Notes: generated from the sequence alone by a model not told the origin. A DNA stretch of 14,151 nt from Clostridiales bacterium (GCA_029098065.1 JAQXNP010000131.1:1-14151); one strand, 5' to 3'. Counted from the stretch's first letter, positions 5,873 to 13,625 are shown. Translations and numbers: made by a program.

Positions 5873-6631
5873 ATGTACCGCATCGATATTCTGACCCTGT
5901 TTGATCTGACAGTGGGAGACGTGCTCTCCGAGTCTATCCTGGGCCGGGCCCAGGAGCGGGATTATCTGCGCATTGAGACGCACCAGATCCGGGATTATAC
6001 CCTCAACAAGCAAAAGCAGGTGGATGACTACCCCTACGGCGGCGGCCGGGGGGCGGTGATGCAGGCCGATCCCCTCTACCAGTGCTGGAAGCATGTGGTG
6101 GACACCTTCGGTCCCGGCCATACCATCTATTTCTCTCCCGCCGGCACCACCTTCCGTCAGGCGGACGCCAAGCGCCTGGCGGCGGACTATGACCACCTGA
6201 TCCTGGTCTGCGGCCACTATGAGGGAATCGACGAGCGGTTCATCGAAGCGTACGTGGACGAGGAAATCTCCCTGGGCGACTTTGTGCTCACCGGCGGGGA
6301 GATCCCCGCCATGGCCGTGGCTGATGCCGTGAGCCGTCTGGTCCCCGGCGTCCTCCCTGATCCGGAATGCTTTGAAAACGAGAGCCACTGGAACGGTCTG
6401 CTGGAATATCCGCAGTATTCCCGCCCGGAGGAGTGGCACGGGCGGAAGGTGCCCTCCATCCTGTTGTCCGGAAACCACGCCCTCATCGCCAAGTGGCGCC
6501 GAAAACAGGCCATTCTGCGCACCAAGCGGAGAAGGCCGGATATGTTTGAAAAGCTGGATCTCTCCTCCAAAGAGGACCAGAAACTCATGAAAGAGCTGAA
6601 AGCAGAAAATCCGCAGGATTTCCTCCTCTGA
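5873..6631 (+). CDS. trmD: tRNA (guanine-N1)-methyltransferase TrmD
   Basis: A 252-residue SPOUT methyltransferase that makes m1G37 next to the anticodon using S-adenosylmethionine and so prevents +1 frameshifting. Visible motifs are MYRIDILTLF at the start, DDYPYGGGRGAVMQADPL (51-68), LVCGHYEGIDERF (111-123), the knot segment LGDFVLTGGEIPAMAVADA (134-152) and LLEYPQYSRPEEWHG (176-190). The catalytic aspartate of the E. coli enzyme (D169 in a DSF motif) appears to align with E170 here (ESH). The start is ATG 5873 after AGGAGG (5860-5865); an upstream in-frame ATG at 5750 lies inside rimM and adds no family sequence. The rplS gene that often follows trmD is absent. Confidence 0.96.
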   Translation: MYRIDILTLFDLTVGDVLSESILGRAQERDYLRIETHQIRDYTLNKQKQVDDYPYGGGRGAVMQADPLYQCWKHVVDTFGPGHTIYFSPAGTTFRQADAKRLAADYDHLILVCGHYEGIDERFIEAYVDEEISLGDFVLTGGEIPAMAVADAVSRLVPGVLPDPECFENESHWNGLLEYPQYSRPEEWHGRKVPSILLSGNHALIAKWRRKQAILRTKRRRPDMFEKLDLSSKEDQKLMKELKAENPQDFLL

Positions 6632-6820
6632 AAAAAGCTTTTGATCCTCACCTGCCGCGGCACGAATGATTACGGAGGATGGGGCGGACCGTGATTCGAA
6701 AAAGAGAGCCTTCCATGTGTTTCTCCGATCCTTCCGCCGAAAAAAAATCTGTGGCCTGAAGTTGTTTTTCCGCGGCTGGCTTGCCCTGGATTGATTTCCG
6801 GATCTCCCGGCCGGTTTTCC

Positions 6821-6849
6821 TTTACTTTTCCCTCGCATCGTGTTATAAT
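6821..6849 (+). promoter_or_regulatory. Promoter of degV
   Basis: TTTACT (6821-6826) and TATAAT (6844-6849) are separated by 17 bases; transcription would start near 6856, about 34 bases before the start codon. The rest of the trmD-degV gap (6632-6820) holds a 10-base palindrome (TGCCGCGGCA, 6653-6662) but no clear terminator or gene. Confidence 0.78.
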
Positions 6850-6889
6850 CCAAATGTCATTTTTGAAATTATATTTGGAGATTTATTTT

Positions 6890-7729
6890 ATGAGCTTCAA
6901 AATTATTGTTGACAGCTGCTGTGATCTGACTCCCCTGCAATTTCGGCAGGGACCTTTCCTCCAGGTACCTCTGACCATCTCTCTCCCGGGGACAGAAATC
7001 GTGGATGATGCCACTCTAGACCAGGGAAAACTGCTTCAGCTCATGTGCGAGAACAGCGAAGCGCCCAAAACCGCCTGTCCCTCCCCCGCTCAGTATCTGG
7101 ATGCCTTTGCCCGATGCGGAGAGCCGGATATCTACGTGGTCACCCTTTCAGCCCTTCTCTCCGGTTCCCACAACGCCGCCGAACAGGCCAAAGCGCTGTG
7201 GCTGGAGGACCACCCTCATGCGCATATCCACATCTTCAATTCCTGCTCCGCCGCGGCGGGAGAGGTGGCCGTCGCATTGAAAATTGAGGAAACAGCCGTC
7301 TCCGGCTTCTCCTTTGATGAAGTTGTCGCCGAAGTTTCCGGCTTTATTTCCTCTATGACAACCTATTTTGTGCTGGAAAACCTGGATCACCTGCGGAAAA
7401 ACGGGCGCCTCACCGGACTGGCCTCAAAGATTACGGACAAACTGAAAATCAAGCTCCTCATGGGTGCCACTCCTGAAGGCGAGATCAGGAAAGTGGGGCA
7501 GGCTCTCTCTGTCAAGCAGGCGCTGTCTAAGATGGTCGGCCTGATGGCGGATGACCCCGGCCACATTGGCAAAACGCTCTGTATTGTCCACTGCAACCAT
7601 GCAGAGCGGGCGCTCTATGTCCGGGAACTTGCTTTGAAACACTGCCGCTTCCGGGATATCTTTCTGAGCGACGCCCGGGGTGTCACCACTGTCTATGCCA
7701 ACGACGGCGGTATCGTTGTCGCCTTCTGA
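6890..7729 (+). CDS. DegV family fatty-acid-binding protein
   Basis: A 279-residue protein covering the whole DegV fold. The N-terminal motif is IIVDSCCDLTP (4-14); CPSPAQYLDAF and TLSALLSGSHNAAEQA form the lipid head-group pocket region; VLENLDHLRKNGRL and the C-terminal SDARGVTTVYANDGGIVVAF complete the family pattern. DegV proteins bind a single fatty acid, and FakB, one branch of the family, presents it to the kinase FakA for phospholipid synthesis. No fakA is in the window, so a FakB role is only possible. The start is ATG 6890 with GGAG 9 bases upstream; a longer in-frame start at 6791 would lie before the promoter. It converges on the rnf operon at a shared terminator. Confidence 0.92.
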   Translation: MSFKIIVDSCCDLTPLQFRQGPFLQVPLTISLPGTEIVDDATLDQGKLLQLMCENSEAPKTACPSPAQYLDAFARCGEPDIYVVTLSALLSGSHNAAEQAKALWLEDHPHAHIHIFNSCSAAAGEVAVALKIEETAVSGFSFDEVVAEVSGFISSMTTYFVLENLDHLRKNGRLTGLASKITDKLKIKLLMGATPEGEIRKVGQALSVKQALSKMVGLMADDPGHIGKTLCIVHCNHAERALYVRELALKHCRFRDIFLSDARGVTTVYANDGGIVVAF

Positions 7730-7876
7730 CCGGCCGTCTCTGAAACAGTAATGCGCTGCGCCTGTAAACCGTACAGCGAAAATTCGCAGGCAGAGGGAAT
7801 CTCGAGCTTCTTTTCTCCGCCTTCCAATCTCAGTGCGGCAGCGGAGTCTGAAACAGCCGGTTCAACCGGATGCATA

Positions 7877-7916
7877 AAAATTCCCCCGGCATCCCAAAGG
7901 ATGCCGGGGGAATTTT
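7877..7916. terminator. Bidirectional terminator between degV and the rnf operon
   Basis: An 18-bp perfect stem, 7877-7894 with 7899-7916, has a CAAA loop. It consists of a GC-rich core (CCCCCGGCATCC) with four A-T pairs plus AATT at the base, so each strand ends in a T run. It can end degV on the + strand and rnfB on the - strand. The DNA from 7730 to 7876 shows only a 10-base direct repeat (TCTGAAACAG at 7739 and 7847) and a small dyad (CCGGTTCAACCGG, 7857-7869). Confidence 0.93.
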
Positions 7917-7945
7917 ACGTTCCGTTTTGATCTGTATGACCGATC

Positions 7946-8851
7946 TTACTCCGCCTTGGGAGGCTCTTCCGCCTTAGCGGCAGGAGCGGGCTCAGCCTTC
8001 GGGGCCGCAGCGGGGGCCGCCTTGGGAGCCGCAGGCTTCTTCACCTCAGGCACAACACCGTCCACCGTAATCAGGTGACGCGGGCACTTCTGAGCGCAGA
8101 GGCCGCAGCCCACGCACTTGTCGTAGTCGATCTTGGCCAGGAAGTTCTCCACCACGATCGCCTCTTTGGGGCACGCCTTGGCGCACAGAGAACAGCCGAT
8201 ACAGCCGTTGGTACAAATCTTGGTGACCACGGGGCCCTTGGCCTTGGAGGAGCAGGGGATCGCCACATGCTTCTTGGTCTTGTAGGGCTCCAGGGCAATG
8301 AGGTGCCGCGGGCAGGCGTCCACACATTTGGAACAGGCCTTGCACTTCTCCTCATCCACCACAGCCACGCCGTTCTTCACGTGGATGGCGTCAAAGGGAC
8401 AAACCTGCTCACAGGTACCCATACCCAGGCAGCCGAAATCGCAGGCCAGGGGGCCGCCGCCGGCCAAACGGGAGGCGGCCAGGCAGTCATGAACGCCCTG
8501 ATAGTTATACTTGGTGTGATCCGCACCACAGCCGGTGCAGCGGACGGCGGCGATCTTCTTCACAGACTCGCCGGCAGCCACGCCCATGATTTCAGCGATC
8601 TTGGCCGCCACTTCAGCGCCGCCTGCGGCGCAGTTGTTCGTCGCAGCTTTGCCGGCCACCACAGCCGCAGCATAACCCGAGCAGCCGGGGAAGCCGCAGC
8701 CGCCGCAGTTGGCGCCGGGCAGGCACTCGGCAATAGCTTCTTCACGAGGGTCTTTTTCCACGGCAAAAACCTTCGCCGCAAAAGCCAGGATGGCGCCAAA
8801 GACAGCACCCATAACGAGCAGAATCGCGAAACAGAGAATTACTTTCGTCAT
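7946..8851 (-). CDS. rnfB: Rnf complex subunit RnfB, polyferredoxin
   Basis: A 301-residue protein that takes electrons from reduced ferredoxin. It has one N-terminal membrane helix (about 4-30), then a four-cysteine Fe-S domain (C43, C49, C52, C57 in CLPGANCGGCGFPGC). A CTGCG pair follows (C105, C108), then two ferredoxin-type motifs (C137/141/147/151 and C170/173/176/180) and two more (C217/220/223/227 and C246/249/252/256). That gives at least five likely [4Fe-4S] clusters. This long form is typical of clostridial RnfB, compared with the shorter proteobacterial one. The last about 30 residues are an Ala/Pro/Lys/Glu-rich tail of low complexity. It is the last gene of the operon, 13 bases after rnfA, and ends before the bidirectional terminator. 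Confidence 0.96.
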   Translation of the reverse strand: MTKVILCFAILLVMGAVFGAILAFAAKVFAVEKDPREEAIAECLPGANCGGCGFPGCSGYAAAVVAGKAATNNCAAGGAEVAAKIAEIMGVAAGESVKKIAAVRCTGCGADHTKYNYQGVHDCLAASRLAGGGPLACDFGCLGMGTCEQVCPFDAIHVKNGVAVVDEEKCKACSKCVDACPRHLIALEPYKTKKHVAIPCSSKAKGPVVTKICTNGCIGCSLCAKACPKEAIVVENFLAKIDYDKCVGCGLCAQKCPRHLITVDGVVPEVKKPAAPKAAPAAAPKAEPAPAAKAEEPPKAE

Positions 8852-8864
8852 TTCTTCTTCCCCC

Positions 8865-9449
8865 TTACCCGATCTTCAGGCCGGAGAAGCCCATGAAGCA
8901 CAGAGCCAGCAGACCGGCGGCCACCAGAGCGATGGGGAAGCCCTCAAAGGCCTTGGGGCACTCGGAGAACTCCATCTTCTCCCGCACGCTGGCGAAGAGA
9001 TAGATGGCCAGCAGGAAGCCCAGGCCGCCAGTGACGCCATAGACAATACTGGCAACGAAGCCGTAGCTGTTCTGAGTGTTCTGAAGCACCACGCCCAGCA
9101 CGGCGCAGTTGGTGGTGATCAGAGGCAGATACACGCCCAGAGCGGTGTACAGGGCGGGCATGGACTTCTGCAGGAACATCTCGATGAACTGCACCAGAGA
9201 GGCAATGACCAGAATGAACACAATGGTCTGCATGAACTGCAGGCCGTTGGGCTCCAGAATGAAGTGGTTAATGGGCCAGCACACGGCGGAGGCCAGGCCC
9301 ATAACAAAGGTAACGGCCAGACCCATGCCGGAGGCGGTATCCGTGGACTTGGACACGCCCATGAAGGGGCAGATGCCCAGGAACTGAGAGAAGATAAAGT
9401 TGTTGACCAGGATGGCTCCCAGAGCAATGGTAAACAGGCTGACGTCCAT
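8865..9449 (-). CDS. rnfA: Rnf complex membrane subunit RnfA
   Basis: A 194-residue integral membrane protein with about six hydrophobic segments, starting MDVSLFTIALGAILVNNFIF. The pattern NNFIFSQFLGICPFMGVS is the RnfA signature; paired with the homologous RnfE it forms the intramembrane core and carries an Fe-S centre at the half-helix cysteines (C26 here, and C108 in the TTNCAVLG segment). These are shared with NqrD/NqrE of the sodium-pumping NADH:quinone oxidoreductase. The start ATG overlaps the rnfE stop by one base (TAATG), so translation is coupled. Confidence 0.96.
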   Translation of the reverse strand: MDVSLFTIALGAILVNNFIFSQFLGICPFMGVSKSTDTASGMGLAVTFVMGLASAVCWPINHFILEPNGLQFMQTIVFILVIASLVQFIEMFLQKSMPALYTALGVYLPLITTNCAVLGVVLQNTQNSYGFVASIVYGVTGGLGFLLAIYLFASVREKMEFSECPKAFEGFPIALVAAGLLALCFMGFSGLKIG

Positions 9450-10096
9450 TACTTAGCCACCTCCTCTTTCTCCTCAGAAGCCTTCTTGGGCTTGTTGAGG
9501 AAATACTGCATGGCCGCGATCACGCAAGCCAGAACCAGGAAGCCGCCCACAGGAAGCGCAACGCCCATGGCAGCATAGTGGGACGGGAAGATCGTAACAC
9601 CATCGCCGCCGCCCAGAATGCCGCCGCCGAACGTGCCCTTGCCGAACAGCTCACGCACGACGCACATGACGATCAGCACCCAGGTATAGCCCAGGCCCTG
9701 GCAAACGCCATCCACAGCGGAGGCGGCCACGCCGTTCTTGTAGCAGAAGGACTCGGCACGGCCCAGGATGATGCAGTTGACCACGATCAGGGGGATGAAC
9801 ACGCCCAGGTTGGTCGCCAGGTCGGGAATGTAGGCCTGAAGCAGCAGGTCCACCACCGTCACGAAGGTGGCGATGACCACGATGAAGCAGGCAATACGAA
9901 TCTTGTTGGGGATAACTTTCCGCAGAGCGGAAATAAAGATATTGGAGAGCGTCAGGATAACCAGAACGGACAGGCCCATACCAATGCCGTTGAACAGGCT
10001 GGTGGTGATGGCCATGGTGGAACACATGCCCAGCAGCTGAACAGTGACCGGGTTCTGGGTGATCAGGCCCTCATTAAGCTGTTTCTTAAAATTCAT
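9449..10096 (-). CDS. rnfE: Rnf complex membrane subunit RnfE
   Basis: A 215-residue membrane protein homologous to RnfA and NqrD. Visible marks are the N-terminal KKQLNEGLITQNPVTVQLLG, a cysteine half-helix (LLGMCSTMAITTS), IVVNCIILGRAESFCYKNG and about six hydrophobic segments. The C-terminus is a charged Lys/Glu tail (KPKKASEEKEEVAK). It starts 14 bases after rnfG with GGAGGG as ribosome binding site and shares one base with rnfA. Confidence 0.96.
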   Translation of the reverse strand: MNFKKQLNEGLITQNPVTVQLLGMCSTMAITTSLFNGIGMGLSVLVILTLSNIFISALRKVIPNKIRIACFIVVIATFVTVVDLLLQAYIPDLATNLGVFIPLIVVNCIILGRAESFCYKNGVAASAVDGVCQGLGYTWVLIVMCVVRELFGKGTFGGGILGGGDGVTIFPSHYAAMGVALPVGGFLVLACVIAAMQYFLNKPKKASEEKEEVAK

Positions 10097-10110
10097 AGCA
10101 GTGACCCTCC

Positions 10111-10665
10111 TTAACCCAGCTCGGCCACGGCAGCCAGAGCGGAGGTGACACCGGCGGATACCGCACGGGAGGTGATGGTAGCACCGGTAATGGGTGTGAT
10201 CTGTCCGCCGTCCTTGGTGACCTTGACTTCACCGGACAGCCCCACATACTGGGCCCGGAAGTCAGGCTTCTTGGCGTTATCACCCAGGCCGGAGGTCTCG
10301 CCGGACTTGGTGACGGCCACACCGGAAACGGTCTGATCGGCGTTGACGCCCACCATGATGGTCAGGGTGCCGCTGAAGCTGCTGGAGGGGGAAACCTCCA
10401 CCACGTAGCCAGCGTCACCGGCCTTGTAGAGGGACTTGATCGTGGCGTCAGAACCGGTGTACTCCATCTGCTCATAAGAGTCAGCGGGCAGCACCTCGGC
10501 CATGGCGGCGTCGTTCTTCTGCTTCTGAACAGCGGCGATGGGCGCCTCAGTAACCATGTTGACCAGGCCCAGGACCAGAGCGCACGCGGCGCAGATCGCG
10601 CCCAGGGTAATGGTCAGCTTGGCCATGCCGGAGTCATTCTTCTTTGCAGCAGCAGTCTCGCTCAT
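10111..10665 (-). CDS. rnfG: Rnf complex FMN-binding subunit RnfG
   Basis: A 184-residue subunit with one N-terminal membrane helix (about 17-40) and an extracytoplasmic FMN-binding domain. The covalent flavinylation motif is TGAT (160-163) in ITPITGATITSRAV; the phosphothreonyl-FMN link is made by the transferase ApbE, which is not in this window. SGETSGLGDNAKKPDF (121-136) is the conserved segment ahead of it. The protein relays electrons across the membrane between RnfD and the other subunits. Its start overlaps the rnfD stop (ATGA). Confidence 0.95.
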   Translation of the reverse strand: MSETAAAKKNDSGMAKLTITLGAICAACALVLGLVNMVTEAPIAAVQKQKNDAAMAEVLPADSYEQMEYTGSDATIKSLYKAGDAGYVVEVSPSSSFSGTLTIMVGVNADQTVSGVAVTKSGETSGLGDNAKKPDFRAQYVGLSGEVKVTKDGGQITPITGATITSRAVSAGVTSALAAVAELG

Positions 10666-11735
10666 GCCTCAGCGCCCCCTTTCTTGGCAGCCTTGGCAGC
10701 TTTCTTGGCAGCCTTCAATTCCTCCTTGGAGACGCCGAAGCGGTCAGGGTGCGTAAACTTCTCAATGATGGGCGTGCAGACATTCATCAGCAGGATGGCA
10801 TAGCTGACGCCCTCGGGATAGCCGCCGAAATAGCGGATGAAAATCGTCAGCAGGCCGCAGCCCACGCCGTAAATGATCTCACCCTTGGGCGTGCAGGGGC
10901 TGGTGACGTAATCGGTAGCCATGAAGAAGGCGCCCAGCATCAGGCCGCCGCCCAGAACCTGGGACAGCATCCACTCAAAGTGGGGATTGCCCTTGGAGAA
11001 GATCAGAGTGATCACCGCCACAGTGCCGATATAACAGGCGGGGATGCGCACATGGATGACGCCCCTCCAAATGAGGTACACGCCGCCGATGATGAGGGCC
11101 AGAGCGGAGACCTCGCCGATACAGCCGCCCACATTGCCGATGAACAGGTCCTTCAGCGTGGAACCGCAGTCACCCAGCCAGGGCAGGGTCGCGGCGGCCA
11201 CGGTGGAGCCGTGCATGGTGTTCATGGGGGTGGCGGCAGTGACCGCGTCGTTGACGCTGGCGGCGATGCCGAACCAGTTGGACACGCCCGGCTTTACCCA
11301 GGTGGTCATGTACACAGGATAAGAGAGCATCAGGAAGGCACGGCCCGCCAGGGCGGGGTTCAGGAAGTTCTTGCCCAGGCCGCCGAACAGCTGCTTGACC
11401 ACAAACATGGCAAAGAAGTCGCCCACCAGCAGAGCCCAGTAGGGCAGCGCCACAGGGCAGACAAAAGCCAGCAGCACGCCGGTGACAGCAGCGGACAGGT
11501 CGCCCATGGTCTGGGGCTTCTTCAGCAGCTTGCGGTAGAGCCACTCAAAGAACTCACAGCCGGCCACGGAGACGATCGTCATCACCAGGGCCCGGGGACC
11601 AAAGAAGTAAACACCGAAACACAGCGCCGGGATCAGGGCGATGAGCACGTCCATCATCAGGGAGCGGGTGTTCACCGGAGAGTTGACATGAGGCGAAGAA
11701 GCGACTGTCAGCTTCAGTTCTTTATTCTCGTTCAT
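10662..11735 (-). CDS. rnfD: Rnf complex membrane flavoprotein RnfD
   Basis: A 357-residue membrane protein related to NqrB, with 8-10 hydrophobic segments. It starts with a soluble segment (LKLTVASSPHVNSPVNTRSLM) and contains GKNFLNPALAGRAFLM (121-136) and GNVGGCIGEVSALAL. The covalent FMN site of the family, (S/T)GAT, appears as TAAT (166-169), keeping the Thr169 acceptor but with Ala for Gly. The cytoplasmic C-terminus is a Lys/Ala repeat (KAAKKAAKAAKK). It overlaps rnfC upstream and rnfG downstream by ATGA. Confidence 0.96.
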   Translation of the reverse strand: MNENKELKLTVASSPHVNSPVNTRSLMMDVLIALIPALCFGVYFFGPRALVMTIVSVAGCEFFEWLYRKLLKKPQTMGDLSAAVTGVLLAFVCPVALPYWALLVGDFFAMFVVKQLFGGLGKNFLNPALAGRAFLMLSYPVYMTTWVKPGVSNWFGIAASVNDAVTAATPMNTMHGSTVAAATLPWLGDCGSTLKDLFIGNVGGCIGEVSALALIIGGVYLIWRGVIHVRIPACYIGTVAVITLIFSKGNPHFEWMLSQVLGGGLMLGAFFMATDYVTSPCTPKGEIIYGVGCGLLTIFIRYFGGYPEGVSYAILLMNVCTPIIEKFTHPDRFGVSKEELKAAKKAAKAAKKGGAEA

Positions 11736-13084
11736 GCCTTCGCCGCCTCCTTTTCTTTGGCGGCCTTAGCCTTGGCGGCCAGGTCGCGGATCTCAAATTT
11801 CGCGGTACGGAAGGACTGGACCAGAGGCAGACGGGCCGGGCAGATATAGTTGCAGGAGCCGCACTCGATGCAGTCCATCACGTTCAGAGCCTCCGCATCG
11901 CTCCAGCGGCGCTTGGCGATGTTCTGACGCATGAATACGGGAGTCAGATGCATGGGGCAGGCCTCCACGCACTTGCCGCAGCGGATACAGGTCTGAGCGG
12001 GATCCTGCTCGGCAGCTTCTTCCTTGGTCATGGACAGAATGCAGTTGGAGGACTTCATCATGGGCACATCCAGATTATAGATGGGGTTGCCCATCATGGG
12101 GCCGCCGAAGAGGACCCGGTCGGGATCGACCTTGAAGCCGCCGGCCATCTTGATCAGATGGCTGACAGGGGTACCCACGGGAGCCAGCACGTTCTTGGGC
12201 TCGGCCACGGCGCCGCCGGTGAGGGTAACACCGCGCTGGGTCAGAGGACGGCCCTCAGTCACCGCGTCATAAATGGCAGCGGCGGTGGCCACGTTGCTCA
12301 CCACGCACTTCACATCGGCGGGCAGCTTTCCGGGAGGCACCTGACGGCCGGTGATCATCTGAATGAGCTGCTTCTCAGCGCCCTGAGGATACCGGGTTTT
12401 CAGTCCCTCGACATGTACGTCGCCGGCATCTCCCACCAGCTCTTTCAGATGGGCGATGGCGTCGGGCTTATTCAGCTCGATGCCGATGGTGGCTTCCTTC
12501 AGACCGACGGCCTTGGCCATGAGCCGGGCACCGCCGATCACGGCCTCGCCCCGCTCCAGCATGAGCCGGTGGTCAGAGGTAATGTAGGGCTCGCACTCCG
12601 CGCCGTTGAGGATCAGAGTGTCGACTTTTCCGACCGCGCCGGAGAGCTTGACGTGGGTGGGGAAGCCCGCGCCGCCCATACCGGTGATGCCGGCGTTTTT
12701 AACGATCTCGATGATTTCGGCCCCGGTCAGCGCGTCCACGTTGTCCCGGTGCTTGATGGAGGGATCAAGAGTGTTCTGGAAATCATTCTCGATGACCACA
12801 GACATCATCATCCCGCCGCCGCCGTAGGGCCTGGGCTCCACGGCGATGACCTTGCCGGACACGCTGGCATGGATGGGAGCGCCCAAACCGGTGGTCTCAC
12901 CGATGAGCTGACCCACTTTCACTTCGTCACCGACAGCGACAACAGGCTTACAGGGGGCACCCACATGCATAGCCATGGGGATAATCACCTGGGCCGGCGC
13001 TTCCGCCAGGGGCGTTGTGGCCTTGTGCTCGGTCAGATCTTTGTGCTCAGCGGGATGAACCCCGCCGAAAAACTGATGCAACAT
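11732..13084 (-). CDS. rnfC: Rnf complex NADH-binding subunit RnfC
   Basis: A 450-residue peripheral subunit where NAD+ is reduced. The N-terminal part (about 1-90) is a barrel-sandwich domain (VGAPCKPVVAVGDEVKVGQ). The FMN/NADH-binding part starts with GMGGAGFPTHVKL (135-147) and LILNGAECEPYITSDHRLM (157-175), resembling the 51-kDa subunit of complex I. Two [4Fe-4S] motifs follow: C366/369/372/376 and C405/408/411/415. The C-terminus is Lys/Ala/Glu-rich. The start is supported by GAGGTGAG a few bases upstream. It is the first gene of rnfCDGEAB, and the stop overlaps rnfD by ATGA. Confidence 0.96.
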   Translation of the reverse strand: MLHQFFGGVHPAEHKDLTEHKATTPLAEAPAQVIIPMAMHVGAPCKPVVAVGDEVKVGQLIGETTGLGAPIHASVSGKVIAVEPRPYGGGGMMMSVVIENDFQNTLDPSIKHRDNVDALTGAEIIEIVKNAGITGMGGAGFPTHVKLSGAVGKVDTLILNGAECEPYITSDHRLMLERGEAVIGGARLMAKAVGLKEATIGIELNKPDAIAHLKELVGDAGDVHVEGLKTRYPQGAEKQLIQMITGRQVPPGKLPADVKCVVSNVATAAAIYDAVTEGRPLTQRGVTLTGGAVAEPKNVLAPVGTPVSHLIKMAGGFKVDPDRVLFGGPMMGNPIYNLDVPMMKSSNCILSMTKEEAAEQDPAQTCIRCGKCVEACPMHLTPVFMRQNIAKRRWSDAEALNVMDCIECGSCNYICPARLPLVQSFRTAKFEIRDLAAKAKAAKEKEAAKA

Positions 13085-13120
13085 AGCCTCACCTCAATCT
13101 TTTCGCGTTCTCTTTCCCCA

Positions 13121-13143
13121 AAGAGTTTCGCTTCAAAACTCTT
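13121..13143 (-). promoter_or_regulatory. 5' stem-loop at the start of the rnf transcript
   Basis: AAGAGTTT (13121-13128) and AAACTCTT (13136-13143) form an 8-bp dyad with a 7-base centre that overlaps or closely follows the predicted transcription start. It could be a 5' stabilising hairpin or an operator. No specific regulator motif is recognised. Confidence 0.4.
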
Positions 13144-13145
13144 AT

Positions 13146-13174
13146 ATCATAGTGCATATTCGCAAAAAAGTCCA
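13146..13174 (-). promoter_or_regulatory. Promoter of the rnfCDGEAB operon
   Basis: On the - strand, TGGACT (13174-13169) and TATGAT (13151-13146) have a 17-base spacer. A long A/T-rich stretch lies upstream (13187-13212) and may act as an UP element. The leader is about 55 bases with GAGGTGAG before the rnfC start. Confidence 0.72.
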
Positions 13175-13341
13175 GCCTCTCTGAACAAAAAATAAATTAT
13201 TTTAAAAAATCAGACTGCCAGTTTAGTTTTTTATTCCTCAGTTTCCTGTTCTGTGAATAATTGAGTCCTGCACTTCTGCCCACTCCTTTCGGCCATTTTT
13301 CTCCTTCATCTGTCAAAAATGCCGAATTAAAATTTCTCCAA

Positions 13342-13370
13342 TTGACAAATTCAGTTCGGGGCGCTATCAT
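13342..13370 (+). promoter_or_regulatory. Promoter of the T-box leader and ilvB
   Basis: TTGACA (13342-13347) and TATCAT (13365-13370) are 17 bases apart. Transcription would start near 13377, about 285 bases before ilvB. The stretch 13213-13341 between this promoter and the rnf upstream region shows no gene or clear structure. Confidence 0.88.
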
Positions 13371-13376
13371 GTTAGC

Positions 13377-13625
13377 CAACACATAAAACGCAATGACCGG
13401 GCGAGTAGGTCCGTCCCATAAGCGGAGAGAGGGAGCGGCTGGTGTAAGCTCCCGTGCGGGACGAGCGCCGAACATCCCCCGAGAGTGGTTCTGCTGAACG
13501 GCTTGCCCCAGTAGGCGGAGACGGCTAACCTCCGTTACAGGTCAGAGTGCGCGGGGTCGCCCCGCGAAATTAGGTGGTACCACGGAGTAAATGGCTTCGT
13601 CCTATTACAGGACGGGGCCATTTTG
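13377..13625 (+). ncRNA. T-box riboswitch, probably isoleucine-specific
   Basis: A tRNA-sensing leader. Stem I carries the AGTA loop-E motif (13404-13407), the AGAGAG segment (13416-13421) and the apical GGTGTAAG (13441-13448). On its 3' side GAA-C-ATC places the specifier codon ATC (Ile) at 13474-13476, by analogy with GAA-A-codon in the Bacillus glyQS leader. Stem II elements (about 13515-13540) and a stem III hairpin (CGCGGGG-TCG-CCCCGCG, 13550-13566) follow. The T-box core is AGGTGGTACCACGG (13572-13585); its TGGT bulge would pair with the ACCA end of tRNA-Ile. Uncharged tRNA favours the antiterminator; charged tRNA allows the terminator. The base after the specifier is C, not the usual purine, so the codon call is less sure than the class. 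Confidence 0.93.
13589..13624 (+). terminator. Regulated terminator of the T-box
   Basis: AAATGGCTTCGTCCT (13589-13603) pairs with AGGACGGGGCCATTT (13609-13623) through 15 pairs including two G-U, followed by TTTTGTTTT overlapping the end. Its left arm (CGTCCT) is the part that pairs with the T-box sequence in the alternative antiterminator. Confidence 0.9.

Noticed and set aside
6798..6818. CCGG-rich inverted repeats followed by TTTT as a trmD terminator
   Set aside because: The stem is only about 4 bp and overlaps the upstream edge of the degV promoter; too weak to call.
6791..6889. Upstream ATG extension of degV by 33 codons
   Set aside because: It would cover the predicted degV promoter; GGAG and the family start (MSFKIIVDS) support 6890.
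7693..7875. 60-codon - strand open frame past degV
   Set aside because: It overlaps the degV 3' end and lies beyond the rnf terminator with no ribosome binding site or promoter.
8075..10114. + strand open frames opposite rnfB, rnfA and rnfE
   Set aside because: Shadow frames of strongly coding - strand genes; no ribosome binding sites or family motifs.
10644..13195. Two long + strand open frames (10644-11849 and 11948-13195)
   Set aside because: They are antisense to rnfC and rnfD, which are certain. The translations are low-complexity Gly/His/Gln-rich shadows with no recognisable domain.
13197..13475. 92-codon - strand open frame upstream of ilvB
   Set aside because: It is antisense to the T-box leader and its promoter, and its sequence is explained by the riboswitch.
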